Shown: one piece after another, positions 1 through 7,786 of the stretch | Layout of the letters: each line of letters starts with the position of its first letter | How positions within the stretch are numbered: position 1 is the first letter of the stretch | Assembly (NCBI GenBank): GCA_963848955.1 | Contig: CAWKFQ010000010.1 | Location: 62,001 to 126,000 of the forward strand | Origin: DASUPK01 sp963848955 | GTDB taxonomy: Bacteria > Actinomycetota > Thermoleophilia > Solirubrobacterales > 70-9 | Direction: 5' to 3' | DNA length: 64,000 nt | Made by a program: the position numbers and the translations under genes | Notes under the pieces: model-generated | The model's input: only the letters and a program-made list of their open reading frames with translations | Databases searched by the model: none | What the model was told of the DNA's origin: nothing

Positions 1-1110
1 GGTGGCCAGCAGCTCGGTCTCTCCGGGGATCATGGTGATGATCGCGATGCCTGAGAAGACCAGGATGGCGATGTACGGCGTGCGGAAGCGGGGGTGGATC
101 TGGCGCAACCGCTCGGGCAGCTGGCGGTAGTGACCCATCGAGAAGGTCAGGCGGGATACCCCGATCAGCCCCGCATTGGTGGCGATCAGGAGGATCACAG
201 CCGCGAGGACGCCCACGTAGTAACGCAGCACCTCGGTGAGGCCGGCGCCGAGGCCGAGGTTCTCGACGATCCCCAGCACCGGGTCATCGGCGAACTTGGA
301 GCCCAGGTCGGTCACGTACTCGCCTCCGACCTGGTGCACCGGCATCGCGGAGAGGGCGATCAGGGGAAGCAGCGCGTAGAGGCCTAGGACCGCGACGACC
401 GTCAAGCCGACACCGCGGGGGACGGTCTTGGGGGCGTCCTTGGCCTCCTCGGACATGTTCGAGATCGTCTCGATCCCGGTGTAGGCGATCATCCCGACCG
501 CGATCCCGAGGAGGAAGTCACCCCAGCTCGGCGCCACTCCCAGGTGGATGTTGTTGACCAGGATGTCGGGACTGAAGACCAGCGCCAGGCCGATCACGAC
601 CAGGATGACCTGGGTGAAGAGGTCGGCGATCGCCAGGATCAGGTTGAGACGGGTCGACTCCTGGGTCCCCTTGACGTTCAGCGCCGCGAGGAAGACGACC
701 ACCGCGACCCCGCCGAGAATGTCGCCCGGCGAGTTCCCGAGCCACGGCCAGAAGACGGCGAGGTAGTGCGGCACGAAGAAGGCCGAGATCGCGACCGTGA
801 TGATGTAGTTGAGCATCTGCCCCCAGGCGGCGATGAAGCTGACCAGCTCGTTGAACGCGTGGCGGGCGAAGCTCGAGGATCCGCCCGCCTCCGGGTACAT
901 GACGGTCGCCTCGGCGTAGGTGGCCGCGGTCGCCATGAAGATCAGGCCGGCGATTACGAAGGCGACCGGGGTCAGCCCGAGGGCGAAGGCGGCGGTGACG
1001 CCCAGCGCGTAGTAGATCGACGAGCCCACATTGCCGTAGGCCGCCGAGAAGAGCGCGCCCACGCCATGGACGCGCGCAAGCGATTCGTCCCTTGGGATCC
1101 GTCGAGCCAT
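1..1110 (-). CDS. APC-superfamily amino acid permease, 3' end outside window
   Basis: About 370 residues are visible, read from an ATG at 1110 (start MARRIPRDESLARVHG); the C-terminus lies beyond base 1. The protein is a chain of hydrophobic segments with APC features: a first helix with GALFSAAYGNVGSSIYYALG, then ATYAEATVMYPEAGGSSSFA, typical of amino acid/polyamine/organocation permeases in the cytoplasmic membrane. The substrate cannot be read from the sequence. It is divergent from the KdpD-like kinase, with 80 bp between the two starts. Many actinobacterial relatives carry a C-terminal universal-stress domain, but that part is not in view. A role in potassium or osmotic balance is only suggested by the neighbours. 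Confidence 0.85.
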   Translation of the reverse strand, partial: MARRIPRDESLARVHGVGALFSAAYGNVGSSIYYALGVTAAFALGLTPVAFVIAGLIFMATAATYAEATVMYPEAGGSSSFARHAFNELVSFIAAWGQMLNYIITVAISAFFVPHYLAVFWPWLGNSPGDILGGVAVVVFLAALNVKGTQESTRLNLILAIADLFTQVILVVIGLALVFSPDILVNNIHLGVAPSWGDFLLGIAVGMIAYTGIETISNMSEEAKDAPKTVPRGVGLTVVAVLGLYALLPLIALSAMPVHQVGGEYVTDLGSKFADDPVLGIVENLGLGAGLTEVLRYYVGVLAAVILLIATNAGLIGVSRLTFSMGHYRQLPERLRQIHPRFRTPYIAILVFSGIAIITMIPGETELLAT

Positions 1111-1190
1111 GCAGCCCATCCGAATATACGCCTGGGGCAGGGCGGGTCCGTGCTGCTCGACCCGGCTGGCGGGCCATACTTTGAGGCGAA

Positions 1191-2633
1191 ATGGAGCCAA
1201 GGACACCGGTTCTGTTGCGCGAGCCGCCTCGCTCACGGAGCCTCGGAGTATTCGTCGCGCTCGGGTCGGTCGCCGCGTGCACGGCGGCGATCTATCCCCT
1301 GAAGCAGGTCGTTCCGGACATCTCCCTGGGGGTGGTGTACCTGGCGGCGGTCACCGGCGTTTCGATCTTCTGGGGCTTTCGCCTCGGATTGCTGACGGCG
1401 CTCGCCAGCGCTCTCGCGTTCAACTTCTTCCACATCCCGCCCCTCGGGAGCGTCACCATCGCGGATTCCGAGAACTGGGTCGCCCTGGCAACGTTCCTGG
1501 TCGCCGCGATATTCGCCAGCACCCTCGCGGAGCTGGCGCGGGCCCGCGCCGAGGAGGCGGACCTACGGCGTCGCGAGGCGGACCTGATGGCCGAGCTAGC
1601 CCGGGTCCTGCTCGGCCGTCCGGGCCTCGACGCTGCGCTGCCGGTCGCCGCCGAACGGATCGCGACTGCGCTCGAGCTGCCCTCGGCAGCCGTGCAGCTG
1701 GGTGAGGCAGCCGACTATCCGGGCAGACTCGCGCTGCCGCTCTCGGATTCGGGCCGTCGGATCGGCACGCTCGTCGTGCCGGCGGGGATCGATCCCGACT
1801 CCCTCGCCCGCCTGCGCGATCGACTCGTCCCCGGGCTCGAGGCGCTGCTTGCCGCCGCCATCGATCGTGAGGGGCTGCTCGCGGCCACGGTCGAGACCGA
1901 GGCGCTGCGCCGCAGCGACGACATCAAGACAACGCTCCTGCGCACCGTCTCCCACGACCTGCGCAGTCCGCTCACGGCCATCAGGGCTGCTGCGGAGGCG
2001 CTCACCTTCCCGACGATCACGGAGGAAGAGCGAGTGGAGCTGAGCGACGCGATTGTCGAGGACTCGGAGCGCCTCGCCACGCTGGTCGACAACCTGCTGG
2101 ATCTTTCGAGGCTCCGGACCGGCACCGCGGAGCCCTCTACGGATTGGAGCTCGGTCGACGAGGTGATCGAGGCTGCGCTGGACCATCTGGACGCCGATCG
2201 CGACCGCTTCAAGCTCTCCATTGACGATCGCCTTCCGTTCATCCGGGCGGACTCCGCCCAGCTCGAGCGGGTCTTCGTCAATCTGCTCTCGAACGCGGCC
2301 AGATACTCAGGCGGGCAGCCAGTCTCGATCCGTGCCCGCGAGGTCTCGGGGAGGGTGGTGGTCAGAGTCGTCGACCGCGGCCCCGGGGTCCCCGACCGCG
2401 ATCTGGAGCGAATCTTCGAGGCCTTCTACCGTGGCGATCAAGACCCCTCACATCCTGGGGCGGGGCTGGGGCTGGCGATCGTCAAGGGGTTCGTCGAGGT
2501 GAACGGCGGTCGCATCTGGGTCGAGTCGCTGCCGGGACAGGGGAGCACCTTCGTGCTCGAGTTTCCGCTTGACGGGGAGCCGTCTCGCGAGACAGCCGTC
2601 GAGCCGGTGACGGCGGCGCCCTCCGAACCATGA
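1191..2633 (+). CDS. kdpD: KdpD C-terminal half: DUF4118 membrane sensor histidine kinase
   Basis: This 480-aa protein starts with four closely spaced hydrophobic helices (about residues 20-115, DUF4118-like, including the FNFFHIPPLGSVTI turn typical of KdpD), then a coiled linker and a GAF-like region (about 130-230). The kinase core follows: H-box LLRTVSHDLRSPLTAIR with phospho-accepting His255, N-box FVNLLSNAARYSGG, and G-boxes VVDRGPGVPD and GAGLGLAIVKGF. It lacks the N-terminal KdpD/USP sensor region of full-length KdpD; that half is encoded separately at 9846-11028. Its stop overlaps the kdpE start (ATGA), so the pair is translationally coupled. Expected role: sensing K+ or turgor signals and phosphorylating KdpE. 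Confidence 0.93.
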   Translation: MEPRTPVLLREPPRSRSLGVFVALGSVAACTAAIYPLKQVVPDISLGVVYLAAVTGVSIFWGFRLGLLTALASALAFNFFHIPPLGSVTIADSENWVALATFLVAAIFASTLAELARARAEEADLRRREADLMAELARVLLGRPGLDAALPVAAERIATALELPSAAVQLGEAADYPGRLALPLSDSGRRIGTLVVPAGIDPDSLARLRDRLVPGLEALLAAAIDREGLLAATVETEALRRSDDIKTTLLRTVSHDLRSPLTAIRAAAEALTFPTITEEERVELSDAIVEDSERLATLVDNLLDLSRLRTGTAEPSTDWSSVDEVIEAALDHLDADRDRFKLSIDDRLPFIRADSAQLERVFVNLLSNAARYSGGQPVSIRAREVSGRVVVRVVDRGPGVPDRDLERIFEAFYRGDQDPSHPGAGLGLAIVKGFVEVNGGRIWVESLPGQGSTFVLEFPLDGEPSRETAVEPVTAAPSEP

Positions 2634-3304
2634 GTCAGCGCATCCTGGTCTGCGACGACGAGATGCAGATTCGGCGGGCACTCAGGGTGGTGCTCAAAGA
2701 CGCAGGTTTCGAGGTCACCGAAACGGCGGGCGCCCAGGAGGCATTGGACGTGGTGTCAGTCAGGCCGCCGGACGCCGCGATCATCGACCTGCTGCTGCCG
2801 GATGGCGACGGGATCGAGGTCTGTCGGAGCATCCGCTCCTGGAGCGACATGCCGATCCTGGTGCTCTCGGCGGTGGGCGAGGAGGACCAGAAGGTTCGGG
2901 CCCTCGAGGCCGGCGCCGACGACTATGTGACCAAGCCGTTCGGTCCGCGGGAACTGGTCGCCAGGATGAAGGCGGCGCTGCGCCGGGCCGGCGAGACCGA
3001 TGACGATCCGACCATCGCGGTGGACGGCCTCGAGGTGGATCTGGCGGGGCACGCGGTTCGCCGCGATGGGGAGGAGATCCACCTCACCCCGATCGAGTTC
3101 CGCCTGCTGGGCGCACTCGTTCGGAATCGCGGCCGGCTGATGACCCACAAAGCGTTGCTCACGGACGTCTGGGGGCCGGGGTGGGAGGAGGACACCCAGA
3201 CCCTGCGCACGCATATCGCGAACCTGAGACGCAAGATCGAGCCTCCCGACGGTCCGCGCTACATCCGCACCGATCCTGGCATCGGCTACCGGTTCGGGGC
3301 CTAG
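2630..3304 (+). CDS. kdpE: KdpE, OmpR/PhoB-family response regulator
   Basis: This 224-aa regulator has a receiver domain (VCDDE acidic pocket at residues 8-11, phospho-acceptor Asp53 in AAIIDLLLPDGDG, conserved Lys in DDYVTKPF) and a C-terminal winged helix ending RTDPGIGYRFGA, the standard KdpE/OmpR length and ending. It overlaps the upstream kinase gene by 4 bp. The potassium pump genes start about 1.9 kb downstream. It is expected to activate kdpFACB under potassium limitation, probably at the repeated CTTCACA-N2-ATCTTT sites described below; that link is an inference. Confidence 0.93.
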   Translation: MSQRILVCDDEMQIRRALRVVLKDAGFEVTETAGAQEALDVVSVRPPDAAIIDLLLPDGDGIEVCRSIRSWSDMPILVLSAVGEEDQKVRALEAGADDYVTKPFGPRELVARMKAALRRAGETDDDPTIAVDGLEVDLAGHAVRRDGEEIHLTPIEFRLLGALVRNRGRLMTHKALLTDVWGPGWEEDTQTLRTHIANLRRKIEPPDGPRYIRTDPGIGYRFGA

Positions 3305-3383
3305 CGGACGGCCCCCTTCACTGCTTAGAGGTGCGATCCGACCGCAGCCCGCTCGAGGAGCGGCGCGCGAATAGCCTTAGCCG

Positions 3384-4031
3384 ATGGAATCGCAGGCCCT
3401 GCCATTGGTCGTCACGACCGCCGAGGAAGCGCGTGAGCGGCTCGTCGCGCGAGCTCGGTTCCTCGCTTGGTTCGGGATTTGCTGGCACGCCCTCGAGGCC
3501 GCGCTTGCGGTCGGCGCTGGGATCGCGGCCGGCTCGATCGCCCTGGTCGGCTTCGGCGCCGACTCGGTCGTCGAATCGATCGCTGGCTTCGCGCTGATCT
3601 GGCGCTTTGGCTCAGCACGTCAGGCATCCGAGGCCGCCGAGGAGCGGGCGTACCGCCTGATCGCCATCAGCTTCTGGGTCATCGCTGCCTACGTTGGCGT
3701 CGAGGCCGTGCGGCAGTTCGCGGGCGGCTCGCACCCGGAGACCAGCTGGGTCGGGATCGCCCTGGCTGCAATAACGCTGCTGGCGATGCCGCCCCTGGCC
3801 CGGGCAAAGACCAAGGTCGCCGAACAGCTCCGCTCGGCGGCGACCAAGGCCGAGGGGAGGCAGAACATGCTCTGTGCATACCTGTCGGCCGGGCTCCTGG
3901 TCGGCCTCGGCGCGAACGCCCTGCTCGGCTGGTGGTGGGCTGACCCGGGCGCCGCCCTGCTGATCGCCGCTGTTGCCGTGCGCGAGGGCCGCGAGGCCTG
4001 GCGCGGTGACGCTTGCTGCGACGTTTGCTAA
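3384..4031 (+). CDS. CDF-like cation efflux membrane protein
   Basis: The 215-aa protein has about five or six hydrophobic helices and looks like the compact actinobacterial branch of the cation diffusion facilitator fold. The segment GFGADSVVESIAGFALIWRF corresponds to CDF helix 2 with its metal-site Asp, and WWADPGAALLIAAVAVREG to the last helix. It has no cytoplasmic metal-binding domain but ends in a cysteine cluster, GDACCDVC, which could bind a soft metal. It lies 40 bp upstream of a small protein with an ECCPF motif. Metal export is likely; the ion is unknown. It sits between the kdpDE pair and the kdp pump genes with no obvious link to potassium. Confidence 0.75.
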   Translation: MESQALPLVVTTAEEARERLVARARFLAWFGICWHALEAALAVGAGIAAGSIALVGFGADSVVESIAGFALIWRFGSARQASEAAEERAYRLIAISFWVIAAYVGVEAVRQFAGGSHPETSWVGIALAAITLLAMPPLARAKTKVAEQLRSAATKAEGRQNMLCAYLSAGLLVGLGANALLGWWWADPGAALLIAAVAVREGREAWRGDACCDVC

Positions 4032-4071
4032 TAGCGGCGGCCCCGTTTGGGGGCCTGCAACGATTACTGGG

Positions 4072-4398
4072 ATGGCGCAAAACGAACTCCACTTGCTGCC
4101 CTTGGTCTCCGAGTGCGGCCTCGAGCCGGAAGCGCTCCGAGTGCAGCAGGAGCGCTACGCCACCCTTGGACGCGACCTGGTGGACGTTGAGCGCAAGCAA
4201 GGTCGGCTGATCGCCACCTTCACGCCGGACGTTGCCGCCGACCTGATCCGCGAGACGATCGAGGTGGAACGTGAGTGCTGTCCGTTCTTGACGCTCGCTT
4301 ATGACGCCACCGATCATCGTCTCTCGATCACGGTGCAGGACCCGGCCCAAGACCCTGCGCTCGACGCTCTCCATTACTCGCTCAGCGCGAACCGCTGA
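4072..4398 (+). CDS. Small ECCPF-motif protein beside the CDF transporter
   Basis: This 108-aa soluble protein starts at ATG 4072 (MAQNELHLLPLVSECGL); an upstream in-frame start at 3973 would overlap the transporter and adds unlikely sequence. The recognisable feature is IEVERECCPFLTLAYDA, a vicinal cysteine pair in a motif I associate with small actinobacterial proteins found near mercury, arsenic or other metal resistance genes. No enzyme motif is visible. Cotranscription with the CDF-like gene 40 bp upstream, whose protein ends in CCDVC, suggests a thiol-based partner in handling a soft metal. Function not established. Confidence 0.6.
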   Translation: MAQNELHLLPLVSECGLEPEALRVQQERYATLGRDLVDVERKQGRLIATFTPDVAADLIRETIEVERECCPFLTLAYDATDHRLSITVQDPAQDPALDALHYSLSANR

Positions 4399-4403
4399 GG
4401 TAG

Positions 4404-4478
4404 ATGGTCACGCTTTTCGGCGTCACCGCCCTCACGTTCGTGATGCTGATGAGGCTTCAGCGCCAGGCCGTGGGTTGA
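4404..4478 (+). pseudogene. Possible truncated small membrane protein N-terminus
   Basis: An ATG six bases after the preceding stop opens a 24-codon frame, MVTLFGVTALTFVMLMRLQR, then stops. The hydrophobic start resembles the first helix of a short actinobacterial membrane protein family (MVTxFGVxALxFMMLMYALE). The rest of that family is absent, so this looks like a remnant rather than a working gene, though a functional micro-peptide cannot be excluded. Confidence 0.3.
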
Positions 4479-4530
4479 TCCAGCGTCGATTTCGAAAGTC
4501 GCTGGCCCCATGCGAAGCGCCAGCCTGAGA

Positions 4531-4548
4531 CTTCACACAATCTTTGCG
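4531..4548 (+). promoter_or_regulatory. Candidate KdpE box, copy 1
   Basis: CTTCACACAATCTTTGCG matches the copy at 5139-5158 as CTTCACA-N2-ATCTTT. It lies about 57 bp upstream of the frameshifted small gene at 4605, in an otherwise featureless 126-bp gap. Being upstream of pump-linked genes and next to kdpE, it is a candidate response-regulator site. Confidence 0.4.
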
Positions 4549-4604
4549 CCCGCGCGGGCGATCTTCGCGTCTTCGTCACGCGGTCAACCCGACACTTTGT
4601 CTAG

Positions 4605-5017
4605 ATGAGATCCGGGCCGCTCCAGCGCTCCACCGGGGTCGTGCGAATCCGAATGTGGCTCCACCCTCACAAGCTCGACCTGGAGCTTGCCGGTGGAGCA
4701 GACCCCAATCTCGACCCAATGCACAGGCAGCGGGCGCTAGAGCTCCTCGGTCCTGAATCCCGACGCCGGCTTGCGGTCTCGCTCGAGGAGTTGGCGCCGC
4801 GGCCTCTATCTGAGTTCGATCTCCTCGTGGAGCGCCTGAAGGCGCCGAGCCCGTCAGGGCGCAGGGTGTCGCCAGGTCGCTGCTCCTGATCACCGAGGGC
4901 ACCGGCCCGCTCTGGGGGGCGGGCGGTGAGGCGGAACTCTCGGCGGCGGCGCGGGAGGCGCTGCACGGCCTCGATCACGGCCCATCGCTTGACGGATTCG
5001 ATCGCGATCCGGCGTAG
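4605..5017 (+). CDS. Small conserved protein of unknown function, single-base frameshift
   Basis: The N-terminal part, from ATG 4605, reads VRIRMWLHPHKLDLELAGG and RQRALELLGPESRRRLAVSL. From about 4851 the sense continues in another frame as PVRAQGVARSLLLITEGTGP and ends at TAG 5015-5017. Together they match the layout of an actinobacterial family of about 130 aa that I recognise but cannot name, in which an Arg-rich helical region precedes a GTGPLY-like ending. Restoring one C in the C-run at 4850-4852 joins the halves, so one base is missing here. Likely a consensus error, less likely real decay. Function unknown. Confidence 0.5.
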
Positions 5018-5138
5018 ATCGGCGACATGACCGCGCAGGGCTGGCGTACGGCTACGCCCTCAGTTGCAGGCGAAAGAGCCACCTTCTGGCCGACGACAAG
5101 CCGGGCCGCGAGCCAGAACATGGGCGCGGTGTCACGTC

Positions 5139-5158
5139 CTTCACAGCATCTTTATGCG
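5139..5158 (+). promoter_or_regulatory. Candidate KdpE box, copy 2, upstream of the kdp pump genes
   Basis: CTTCACAGCATCTTTATGCG lies 53 bp before the first kdp micro-ORF and shares CTTCACA-N2-ATCTTT with the site at 4531. Its A/T-rich core stands out in the GC-rich 193-bp gap 5018-5210. It may be the KdpE operator of the kdp operon; no experiment-based consensus for this lineage was available to me. Confidence 0.5.
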
Positions 5159-5210
5159 TCGCTGCCGAACCTGAACAGGAGCTTCACGTGGCGGGGGCGA
5201 TCCTGATCCC

Positions 5211-5291
5211 ATGGACCTGATCTCGATCGGGATTGCGCTCGTGGTGTTCGTGGCGCTCTACTTCCTCATCGACGGGCTCGACCGAATATGA
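5211..5291 (+). CDS. 26-aa single-helix peptide preceding KdpF
   Basis: ATG 5211 opens MDLISIGIALVVFVALYFLI and ends GLDRI, one transmembrane helix with a short charged tail. Its stop overlaps the kdpF start (ATGA at 5288-5291), as in coupled genes of one complex. Similar short peptides with a hydrophobic helix and an acidic/basic tail recur before kdpF in other bacteria as far as I recall, usually unnamed. It may be a second small stabilising subunit of the Kdp complex or a coupling leader. It is too short for most gene callers. Confidence 0.65.
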   Translation: MDLISIGIALVVFVALYFLIDGLDRI

Positions 5292-5377
5292 GCTTCGCCG
5301 AGGGGGCGTTGCTCGTCATCTCGATCGCCCTGTTCCTCTACCTGCTCTACGCGCTGCTCCGCGGGGAAAAGCTGTGA
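5288..5377 (+). CDS. kdpF: KdpF, small subunit of the potassium-transporting ATPase
   Basis: The 29-aa peptide MSFAEGALLVISIALFLYLL then YALLRGEKL has the one-helix layout and the YLLYAL-RxE ending typical of KdpF, which stabilises the Kdp complex in the membrane. It overlaps the 26-aa peptide upstream by ATGA and the kdpA GTG start downstream (GTGA at 5374-5377). Confidence 0.85.
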   Translation: MSFAEGALLVISIALFLYLLYALLRGEKL

Positions 5378-7141
5378 CCGTCAACGGCTGGCTCCAGCTG
5401 GCGATCTTCGTTGCCGTTCTCACCGCGCTGGTGCCGCTGCTCGGCGGCTACATGGCTCGCGTCTACCAGGGGGAGCGCATTCTGCTGGAGCGCCCACTGG
5501 GCTGGCTCGAGCGTCTGATCTACCGGCTGCTCGGGCCGTCGGCGCGCACGGAGCAGGACTGGAAGAGCTATGGCAAGACCACTGTCGTCTTCAGCCTCGT
5601 CTTCTTCCTGGTCCTCTACACGATCCTGCGCACCCAGAACATCCACCCCTTCAACCCGGAGGGGTTCAACTCGGCGCCCTGGGACGTGACCTTCAACACC
5701 ACGTCCTCCTTCATCAGCAACACGAACTGGCAGTACTACGGCGGCGAGACGACGATGAGCTACTTCTCGCAGATGGCGGGCCTGGCCGTCCAGAACTTCG
5801 TCTCGGCGGCCGTCGGCATGGCGGTGCTGGCGGCCGTGATCCGAGGCTTCGCCAGCCGGGGCGTCAAGGAGCTCGGCAACTTCTGGCGGGACGTCACCCG
5901 CACCCTCCTCTACATCCTGCTTCCCCTCGCGGTGATCGGGACCCTGATCCTCGTCTCCCAGGGCGTGATCCAAAACCTCGCCTGCTATGTCGAGCTTCAC
6001 CGGGCTGGGCGGACTCGATCAGACCCTCGCCGGGGGGCCGGCCGCATCGCAGATCGCGATCAAGCAGCTCGGCACCAACGGCGGCGGCTTCTTCAACGTC
6101 AACAGCTCGTTCCCGTTCGAGAACCCGACCCAGTTCTCGAACTTCGTCGAGATGCTCTTCATCTTGCTGATCCCCGCGGCCGCGACGGCGCAGTTCGGCC
6201 GCATGGTCGGCAACCGGCGTCAGGGCTGGGCGCTCTACGCCACGATGCTCATCTTCCTGGTCGGCCTGTTCGGTGTCGCCTACGCCGCCGAGCAGCACGG
6301 CTCTCCCGCGCAGCACATCGCCGGCGAGCAGACCGCCTCCGTCGATGGCAGCACCGGCGGAAACCTGGAGGGCAAGGAACAGCGCAACGGCATCACGACG
6401 AGCGCCCTATGGACGGACGTCACCACCGACGCCTCGAACGGGTCCGTCAACGCCGCCCACGACTCCTACACCGGGATCGGTGGGCTCGTCCCCCTGACCA
6501 ACATGATGACCGGGGAGGTGATCTTCGGCGGGGTCGGCTCGGGTCTGTACGGGATGCTCTTAACGGTCCTCTTGGCGGTGTTCATAGCCGGGTTGATGGT
6601 CGGAAGGACGCCCGAGTACCTCGGGAAGAAGGTGGAGTCCCGCGAGGTCAAGCTGGTGCTGATCGGCCTGCTCTTCACCCCGATGGTGGCGCTGATCGCC
6701 ACCGGGATCGCGATCTCGAGCAAGTACGGCACCCCCTCGATCTTCAACCCAGGCCCGCAGGGGTTCTCCGAAACGCTCTACGCCTACACCTCGCAGGCCA
6801 ATAACAACGGTTCGGCGTTCGCCGGATATACGGGCTTCGTCCAGCCAAACGCACCGGGCAACGCCGGCGCCTACGGGATCAGCTTCGCCGACATCCTCGG
6901 CGGCCTCTCGATGCTGACGGCGCGCTTCGTCCCGCTCCTCTCCGCCCTGGCCGTCGCCGGATCGTTCTCGATGAAGCGCATCGTGCCCGCCGGCCCCGGC
7001 ACCTTCCGGACCGACAACGCCACCTTCGTGATCCTGCTGATCGCGGTGATCGTGATCGTGGCGGCTCTCACCTTCTTCCCCGCTGTCCTCCTCGGCCCGG
7101 TCGTCCAGGGCCTCACCGACCAACTGGGATTCCCAACATGA
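5374..7141 (+). CDS. kdpA: KdpA, potassium-channel-like subunit, one frameshift
   Basis: KdpA forms the K+ translocation path of the Kdp P-type ATPase. It starts at GTG 5374 (VTVNGWLQLAIFVAVL) and shows family landmarks in order: TQNIHPFNPEGF, NTTSSFISNTNWQYYGGE, MSYFSQMAGLAVQNFVSAA, then LGTNGGGFFNVNSSFPFENP, GGVGSGLYGMLL and ADILGGLSMLTARFVPLL. Total length is about 588 residues, normal for KdpA. The sense passes from one frame to the next near 5990 (between GVIQNLA and FTGLGGLDQ); one extra base explains it. Both halves are fully conserved, so a sequence error is likelier than decay. The 3' end overlaps kdpC by ATGA. Confidence 0.93.
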
Positions 7142-7786
7142 GACGTGACCTGATCGCATCCATCGTCGCGGCTGTGGCCTTCACGCTGCTGTTCGGCCTC
7201 GCCTACCCGCTGATCGCCACCGGTGTTTCACAGGTGCTGTTCCCGAACAAGTCGGACGGCAGCCAGGTGAAGGTGGACGGTGAGACCGTCGGCTCGAAGC
7301 TGATCGGCCAGAGCTTCACGATCCGCCATCCGATCCCGGAGGACCAGCGCGGCAAGTTCGGCAAGAAGCAGATCAAGGACGCCGGACCCGAAGTACTTCC
7401 AGCCGCGGCCGTCCGTGACCACCTACAGCCCGGACGTCACCTTCTTCAACAACCTCGGGCCCAACAACAAGGCCCTGATGCAGCAGTTCAAGGGCTACAT
7501 CCAGAAGTACCTCGAGCTGGAGGGCCCCTACACGCCTGGCCTGACGCGGAGGGACATCCCCGTGGATGCGATCACCAGCTCGGCGTCGGGCGTCGATCCG
7601 CACATCTCCCAGGCGAACGCCCGCATCCAGGCCAACCGCATCTCCAAGGTCCGCGGCATCCCGCTCGACCGAGTGCAGGAGCTGATCGATGACAACACGG
7701 ACGGCCGCGCCCTTGGTGTGCTCGGCGAGCCGGGAGTGAACGTGCTCGAACTCAACATCGCTCTTGACAAGGAGTCGCCGCAGTGA
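7138..7786 (+). CDS. kdpC: KdpC, inhibitory/assembly subunit, one frameshift
   Basis: KdpC has one N-terminal membrane helix (about residues 8-30, IVAAVAFTLLFGLAYPLIAT) and a periplasm-facing domain. Signature segments are YFQPRPSVTTYSPDVTFFNN, SGVDPHISQANARIQANRIS and LGEPGVNVLELNIALDK. The frame changes near 7388, just before KYFQPRPS, where one extra base is present; both sides are well conserved. In most bacteria kdpC follows kdpB; here it lies between kdpA and kdpB, overlapping both (ATGA, GTGA). Confidence 0.92.

Noticed and set aside
5018..5210. c-di-AMP (ydaO-type) riboswitch upstream of the kdp genes
   Set aside because: The 193-bp leader is long enough, but I could not find the conserved helices; a covariance-model search would be needed to reopen this.
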